Translations under genes and position numbers: made by a program
Notes under the pieces: generated by a model
The model's database searches: none
Seen by the model: only the letters and a program-made list of their open reading frames with translations
What the model was told of the DNA's origin: nothing
Source of the DNA: Bacteroidota bacterium
GTDB lineage: Bacteria; Bacteroidota; Bacteroidia; Chitinophagales; Chitinophagaceae
Direction of reading: 5' to 3'
Length of the DNA stretch: 6,104 nt
Assembly: GCA_028877045.1 (NCBI GenBank)
Contig: JAGWPQ010000642.1
Span: 1-6,104, forward strand
Shown here: positions 5,796 to 6,104 of the stretch, in pieces
Layout: each line of letters starts with the position of its first letter
Position numbering within the stretch: position 1 is the first letter of the stretch

Positions 5796-6104
5796 AATTC
5801 TTCAGCCACTTTTTTAAACTTCTCTGTTTTTTCATCGGCAGTAATATCTTCATGACTGCGGATCTGTATCTGCACATTCGAGATCCATTCTTTACAACCT
5901 TTCGCATACAAATGTTCATTCACATCATGGATCACTTGCATCACTGCATCATACTTGCCTTCGATCACTGTTGAAAAAGCACCTACTTCATATTTGATTC
6001 CCGATTGCTCGATAATTTCAATCGCATCATCCACCCAATCATACGGATGCTTATCCTGAACGATCGGTACGACCTGAATAGAAGCATTAATTATAAATGA
6101 ATGC
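5792..6104 (-). CDS. Thiamine-binding protein family (MTH1187/DUF77), 5' end beyond window
   Basis: The visible 103 residues run from the right edge (HSFIINASIQVVPIV...) to the stop. The pattern NASIQVVPIVQDKHPYDWVDDAIEIIEQSGIKYEVGAFSTVIEG, broken here by position rather than by domain, matches the MTH1187/YqgV family (Pfam Thiamine_BP, formerly DUF77): a small cytoplasmic ferredoxin-like fold of roughly 100 residues, some members of which bind thiamine or related pyrimidines. Conserved features are the first beta-strand with Pro, YEVGAFSTVIEG after the first helix, and the EWISNVQIQIRS strand. A GTG at 6034 could be read as a start, but homology clearly continues upstream of it, so only a few N-terminal residues are missing. 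The stop codon overlaps that of the convergent dipeptidase. Ligand and role are inferred from the family only. Confidence 0.85.
   Translation of the reverse strand, partial: HSFIINASIQVVPIVQDKHPYDWVDDAIEIIEQSGIKYEVGAFSTVIEGKYDAVMQVIHDVNEHLYAKGCKEWISNVQIQIRSHEDITADEKTEKFKKVAEEF

Noticed and set aside
6032..6034. GTG as the start of the thiamine-binding gene
   Set aside because: The 23 upstream in-frame residues contain the conserved first beta-strand of the family, so the true start lies beyond the window.

Overview
The window is AT-rich and tightly packed, and looks like an ordinary chromosomal segment of a member of the Bacteroidetes (Bacteroidota). Three things point that way: an OmpA protein with four thrombospondin type-3 repeats after a proline linker, exported proteins whose signal peptides end in ...Q, and almost no Shine-Dalgarno sequences (only maf has an obvious AGGA). 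No mobile element, CRISPR array, tRNA or rRNA was seen, and no gene-free stretch exceeds about 130 bases.

Layout from left to right. Two leftward genes open the window: the 5' end of maf (nucleotide pyrophosphatase, cut by the window edge) and a short membrane protein that resembles only the N-terminal part of DUF4337 proteins. Two rightward genes follow: a secreted serine hydrolase with the full active-site signature of alpha-amino-acid ester hydrolases, and an unrecognised lipoprotein with a CGTC motif. A strong 15-bp hairpin at 3148-3182 can terminate transcription from both sides and separates this block from the next.

The second block concerns the cell envelope. ompA (peptidoglycan-anchored outer-membrane protein) and rlpA (DPBB-domain, lytic-transglycosylase-like) run leftward. 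A periplasmic VanX/DdpX-type D-Ala-D-Ala dipeptidase runs rightward from a 45-bp divergent gap with rlpA. All three products bind or are expected to act on peptidoglycan or its fragments, so a wall-maintenance or recycling neighbourhood is a reasonable inference. The dipeptidase stop codon overlaps the stop codon of a convergent thiamine-binding (MTH1187/DUF77) gene, which runs off the right edge.

I do not see a convincing undescribed system. The points most worth a second look are the active site of the ester hydrolase, the divergent rlpA/dipeptidase pair with a perfect palindrome beside it, the shortened DUF4337-like gene, the CGTC lipoprotein, and the two-unit periodicity of the TSP3 repeats.
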